From Isoetes taiwanensis (lineage: Eukaryota > Streptophyta > Lycopodiopsida > Isoetales > Isoetaceae), in the NCBI GenBank assembly GCA_021234155.1, contig JAJEKV010000317.1, positions 64,001-128,000 on the forward strand: a DNA stretch of 64,000 nt, written 5' to 3'. Shown here piece after piece: positions 59,268 through 64,000 of the stretch (positions are counted from its first letter, which is position 1; each line of letters opens with the position of its first letter). The position numbers were made by a program, and so were the translations under genes. The notes below the pieces were generated by a model, which did not search any database, was not told the origin of the DNA, and saw only the letters and a program-made list of their open reading frames with translations.

Positions 59268-59444
59268 TTATAATAATAATAATAATATATTTCCAAGCTC
59301 GTAAGGGCCTTGAAGGCCATAGAGCCAAAATTGTACAAGGATTTATGAACTCACTGTTTTCAACAAAATGAATCTAAAATCTTCTATTTCTTTTATATAC
59401 ACACCTACTTGATTTATATCCATAGTAGAGTCAAAAAGCGATCT
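59268..59444 (-). mobile_element. inverted copy of LINE 3' end (177 bp)
   Basis: From the microsatellite through AGCGATCT this is an exact inverted copy of 63312-63490. It includes the final coding text TMDINQVGVYIKEIEDF, the GGCCTTCAAGGCC hairpin and the TTA-type tail. It stops abruptly at 59444, where the plus-strand LINE begins. Confidence 0.85.
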
Positions 59445-62400
59445 ACATCGATTAGCTACATTATCCTTATCGACCCAAAGCGCCTTGGGTTTTATTTGAG
59501 CGCCTTGGGTCAGTTTCGTATGGGCAAGAAAAAGGTCGGATCTCCTTCCAAAGGAGAGACGGTCGATTGTGAAAATGAGTTGTTGATGTCTGTAGTGCAG
59601 GAGATGAAAGATGAGATCTCTCAACTCCGACGAGATGTCCATGGACTGCGCTCTGTGCTTGACGAATTGGTTCTCCAGAATACCAATTTGAAAATTCAAA
59701 ATTCAGAGATCAACGCTGCTATCCAGTCCCATTGGTTAACTATGCGAGCAGATTGCAACCACGGAGAATAAATTGGCCGTTAGTGGCTGAAACCACGAAG
59801 GAGCAAATGAGAATTCACCAAGAAGAAACGCGATCGAGGCGGTTAGAGCAAGAAACAAGAGAGAGAAATCTGAAAATCTGGGATCCCCGGCGAGGAAAAT
59901 GAGGACATAAATGTTGTTCTTAACCACTTCTTCTCGGATACCATGTAACGCATGAGCCACGTTTGTATCGGGAAGGCGGCTTGGGTAAACCGAGCTTTAA
60001 TAACCGTGCCATCTTAGTTAAGTTCAGAGCAAAGAAGCAAGAGACAAAATTCTATATAATAGAAGTGCACTCAAAGGAGTAAAGATATGGTGGATTTGGA
60101 CCTTACACCGGTATATAATTAGAGAACGAGGAAGAAAGAATGGTTGAAAGTTAAAGAGGCAAGAGATTTGGTTTAGTTGCTTACCTAGATTACTCGGCAA
60201 AGCAATTGGTTACAAGCAGTACGAGAAGAAATGAAAATCGGGGGTCTTGAAGGTGAGCATGTGGAATGCATATGGTTTTAAATCAAGCCAAAATTGCAGC
60301 CACTTGGGATGTGTGGGAAAAACGTGATTTAAATTTGCTTTTGTTGAGACTTGGGAACATCGAGGCCCGCCCATTGCACGATCTTCCGGATTTACACTTA
60401 TATGTAACTCACGGAACATGAAGAAGAGCATGGTAGGTCGTGGTTATGGAGGCATAGCGGTTTATGGCAGAAATAACATATCACATAATGTCTCAGTCTT
60501 GAAGAAGACATAAACAAGCAATACGTGTGGCTCGGGATCCATGATCTCTTTACGTGTTTACGTTATTTTGCAAACCCACGGCGGCTCGTACAATGTTCTA
60601 GAAATAGATAAGGCGTGATATTTTCCGAACCTTTGTGAAATGACATACTCATGTCTGACAATGAAGGAGAAGTCATATTAATGGGTGATTTCAATGCAAA
60701 GGGTGGGGGCACAAGCAAGCTAGTACCTTTGAAAATATAGCTGATATCGTTTACATGAACTAGAAGAACCGACTTATGTTAGATCTTACGCCGCCAGGAT
60801 CTTAAATGCTTGGTGAAATGCTCTTGGGTGTGCACAATCTGTAATCTGAAAAATTTTAAATGGGATCAGCAAATTTGCTCTTTCGGATGGTTTTACTTGC
60901 TTGAATCATTCAGGGGCGGTGTAGTTGACTTCTTGTTGGCAAGAAATACCGGCATGATTCGGGGATTTCAGCTTGAGTAGAAAATTACATGAATCGGATC
61001 ATGTCCCCTTTGCTAATGGATATCAATTTTCGAGGGAGAGGCGGAAACAAGAGAATTCTTCTTTCCAACCCAGGTTGAAAGTAGACTACTTATATCATGC
61101 CAAATACAAGAGGAAAGTTGAGGAATTGATGGCACATATTGATCCGGATCACGAATTTCATGATCGAGGTATCTCGGTTCATTACTTAACATGCTTCAAG
61201 CGGCCGACCAAGTCTTTGGTTGGACAAAGAAACATAAACCAGGGAGACCAAACAATGCATGGTGGGATGTAGATTGCCAAAATGCAAGAAATTCGCTGCC
61301 ACCAGGATGTATCAGGAAGCCTAAATGGTATAAATCCCTGATTCGTAATAAGAAGCGAATGTTCTATGAAAACAAAAAGGAAGGCTTGAAAAGACAGCTT
61401 AGGAAGTCTCCAAAGACGTTTTGGAAATGCTTGCAAGGCAAAGTTGATACCCCTGAGCTGAATAACGATGATCTCATTGAGTTAGTGAGAAACATCTATG
61501 AAGTAAATGGAGCGAGATAAGATGTCTATTGATCTGCAGTGCGGCGGTTTTGTTCTCGAAGAAGATGTTCAAGAAAGCGTTGGCCTCTCTTGATAACAAT
61601 AAAGCTCATGACATGGAAGGGATATGTATAGAGCTATTTAAATGGGTAGGACAACAAACCTTGAGAATTCTAACAATTTGCTGAACTTGAGTCTCACTTT
61701 GGGACTGCCGGATGCATGGAAAATGAGCAGGTCACAGCCCATCTATAAGTCAGGGGATAAAAGTCAAGTACAAAACTATAGAACCATCTTGATTGGTTCC
61801 ACTTTCACTAAGCTGTTGGGCAGCTTATTGGAAGCAAAAATAAGTTCATGGGCTGATGATAATGACAAAAGATCAAAATTTCAAAATTTGGTTTTAGAAG
61901 AGACTATAACACATTAGATCATGCTCGACTCTTAGAGTCTGATTGAACAAGCAAAAAGCCGGGTTTTGTTTTATATGCAGCCTTCATAGATTTTACTAAA
62001 GCATTTGATACAGTCGAGGAAGGGACTTGGAGATAGGATGGCTGATATAGGAGTGCGAGTACTTGAGATCGCCGATTTGCTCGGTTATCTGATGAAGTTT
62101 TGGTGAAACTGTCTCGTGACTCAATAGCTTCTGATTCGAGAATAACATTGGGGTCCCGGCGGGGCTGCCCCTTGTCTCCAACCCTATTCGGAATTTATAT
62201 TGATGAGCTGGATGAATGGCTTCGCTCCAGGTCTTTGTTTGGCACACGACTAGGAGCTTTCTTAGTCCAATTGTTACTTTATGCAGATGATATAGTACTT
62301 CTGGCTAATAAACATTGCATTTTGCAAGAGCATCTAAACATCTTTGGAAAGCTTTTGTGTTGAAAAACAAATGAAGGTAAACATTGCGAAAACCAAGATC

Positions 62401-63490
62401 ATGATCTTTGGGACTAGGAGCAGACCAGAGCTAATCTACAATGGGCAGGTACTTGAAACGGTAAATTGTTTCAAATATTTAGGAATTGATTTCGCTTGCA
62501 ATTATGGATGGAAGGAATGCATTAGAAGAAGAGTGGCGGGAGGGAAAGCTGCTCTATTCTCCATGTTATCCGGGTGCACGAGCTTGTGCGGAAGACTGGA
62601 ATATGAAGAAGTTTCTCTCTTTAAGACCGGGCCGATTGGTGACTCTGTATGGTTCTCCAATATGGGGTCCAAGTACCTCGAGAGGCTATGGAAACAGATC
62701 GAATCAGTCAAAAGTTGTTTATATATGGGGAATTGGGCATTAAAAACACCATTCCATATCAGATCATGTTATTTGAAACCGGTCTTTTTCCTCTTGAGAT
62801 GGAAAGCTGCGTATCAAACTATTAATTTTGTAAATAAATTTGAATGGACAAGCCGGATGGCGGGCTCTCATTTCAAGCCTTGGGTTTACGAACATCAAGG
62901 GTGGTTTTGCGGATGTTAAAGCATGGCTTGGCGGATGGGGGTCACCGATGGCGGCCCGAAGACAAAGAGGCGGCTAGGCTTGTGTTAGAACAACAGACAT
63001 TACAGCGGCTTTGGGAATTGAGAGGCAGCAGATTGAACCACTATGTTGAAAAGGTAAACCCGAGCATACTCGGTGACCATAGCTATCTAACAGGGAATTT
63101 GCAAAAGAGGATGAGACAAAGGATAGCAAGATACAGAGTGAGCTCTCATCACTTAGAAATAGAAACGGGCAGATGGAGCAAAATTCCGTTGGAAGGCAGA
63201 ATATGTAAACTGTGCAACCAAGGAGCAGTCGAAGATGAGGACCATGTTTTCGCGACATGTCCTGTCTATAGTGATATCAGATTGAGATTTGGGTTGTGGA
63301 TAGACAACTTCAGATCGCTTTTTGACTCTACTATGGATATAAATCAAGTAGGTGTGTATATAAAAGAAATAGAAGATTTTAGATTCATTTTGTTGAAAAC
63401 AGTGAGTTCATAAATCCTTGTACAATTTTGGCTCTATGGCCTTCAAGGCCCTTACGAGCTTGGAAATATATTATTATTATTATTATTATT
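59445..63490 (+). mobile_element. LINE with ORF1 and ORF2, frame-broken
   Basis: ORF1 (59520-59771) starts MGKKKVGSPSKGE and is a coiled coil (QEMKDEISQLRRDVHGLRS). ORF2 pieces follow in order. Endonuclease: LMGDFNAKGG near 60680-60710, and GGVVDFLLARN near 60915-60945. RT: MSRSQPIYKSGDKSQVQNYR near 61725-61785, SRRGCPLSPTLFGIYIDELD near 62158-62208, and the active site LLYADDIVLL near 62272-62300. C-terminal zinc knuckle: ICKLCNQGAVEDEDHVFATC near 63202-63260. The last ORF ends at 63411-63413, followed by the GGCC hairpin and a TTA-type tail (63468-63490). It needs several frame changes. The same RT block (TLFG.YID.L..WL) occurs in the LINE at 10516-13735. Confidence 0.85.
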
Positions 63491-63720
63491 TTTTTCTTAA
63501 ATACAATCCCAGGACTAGCTCTTCTCACATAATCACTCGCTTTATGCTGCAAGACAATACCATCACAATAAAATAACATAAAAGAAAATTCATCATTCTT
63601 CCTACCTTTTGTACTTCATGGCCTTTTTCAAGCCTTTTTTTCTTCCATGCAGCATAGCCATATGAGGTGTTTAAGAAACTATGAGAAGGGTTACAATGGT
63701 CACCTACAGGATCCTACAAC
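63491..63720. other. right flank of LINE, unassigned
   Basis: AT-rich sequence with no recognised coding text. It may be an intron of the DUF7869-like gene or host DNA between insertion and next exon. Confidence 0.4.
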
Positions 63721-63729
63721 TAGCCAGGC

Positions 63730-64000
63730 ACTACATAGTGCATTGTTGGATGGAACCCCTAATAGTATTGAAAAGTTTAGCAAGGCAAGATTTAGGAGGA
63801 ATGGACCTAATGAACATGTTGGAGCTTCAACATCTCGTGCTAAACCTCGAGATCTGCCCAGAAAGCTCCTCTTGCAACTAGATAATTGTGCTGGTCAAAA
63901 TAAGAACAGGTGGATGTTTTCTTTCCTATCCTACTTAACAGCTGTGGGTATTTTTGAAAGAGTCAATTTGGGGTTCCTAATGCCCGAACAAGGTTTAAAA
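63730..64000 (+). pseudogene. DUF7869-like gene, continuation (runs off window)
   Basis: The open frame includes SIEKFSKARFRRNGPNEHVG, then LPRKLLLQLDNCAGQNKNRW and FLSYLTAVGIFERVNLGFLM. The LQLDNC..(E/Q)NKNR...FL..L...GIF..V..GFL pattern is the hallmark of DUF7869. It is what should follow the block interrupted at 59262. The usual next motif (GHTHEDID-like) would lie just beyond; the last residues in the window (PEQGL) already differ from it. The frame is intact here for about 90 codons. Confidence 0.75.

Overview
This window is nuclear DNA of a land plant with a large, transposon-filled genome. A fern or another seed-free plant is my best guess. The reasons are introns with GT/AG ends, PPR gene fragments, a Ty3/gypsy chromovirus primed by initiator tRNA-Met, Helitrons with plant-type ends, and two gene families (DUF7869-like and an HGKG-HDG family) that I associate with fern and moss repeats. 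No gene looks intact from start to stop. There is no CRISPR, operon, rRNA or convincing tRNA.

Layout. 1-4593: 3' part of an LTR element with a candidate LTR. 4920-6912: a spliced minus-strand gene or recent pseudogene for a basic/acidic nuclear protein. 7583-7830: PPR fragment. 8619-9549: two abutting foldback/TIR elements. 10516-13735: degenerate minus-strand LINE. 14935-18935: broken autonomous Helitron (Rep HUH plus PIF1-like helicase) on the minus strand. 18944-41559: a second, non-autonomous Helitron with recognisable ends at both sides. It carries fragments of at least four unrelated host genes, all on the minus strand: RAD17 (six exons in order), a PPR gene, SF3B1 and a plastid pyruvate dehydrogenase E1-beta. 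A 12.2 kb chromovirus (21714-33871, target duplication GATAT) has inserted in a RAD17 intron.

41586-45485: three copies of a short repeat with a long hairpin, plus a 5'-truncated LINE with a poly(A) tail (43140-44256). 45980-49038: decayed HGKG-HDG family gene. 49600-53900: unrecognised spliced minus-strand gene whose intron-like spacers hold GC-rich hairpins. 54600-57970: simple and AT-rich repeats. 57986 to the window end: a DUF7869-like gene split by a LINE (59445-63490), which is fused at its 5' side to an inverted, identical copy of its own 3' end.

How it fits together: the region is a stack of nested insertions rather than a working gene neighbourhood. The best candidate for something undescribed is the Helitron with four captured gene fragments and the chromovirus nested inside it. 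Caution: almost every coding stretch, including apparently recent insertions, carries one-base frameshifts, so part of the 'pseudogene' signal may be assembly error. All family assignments come from reading translations by eye; no database search was run.
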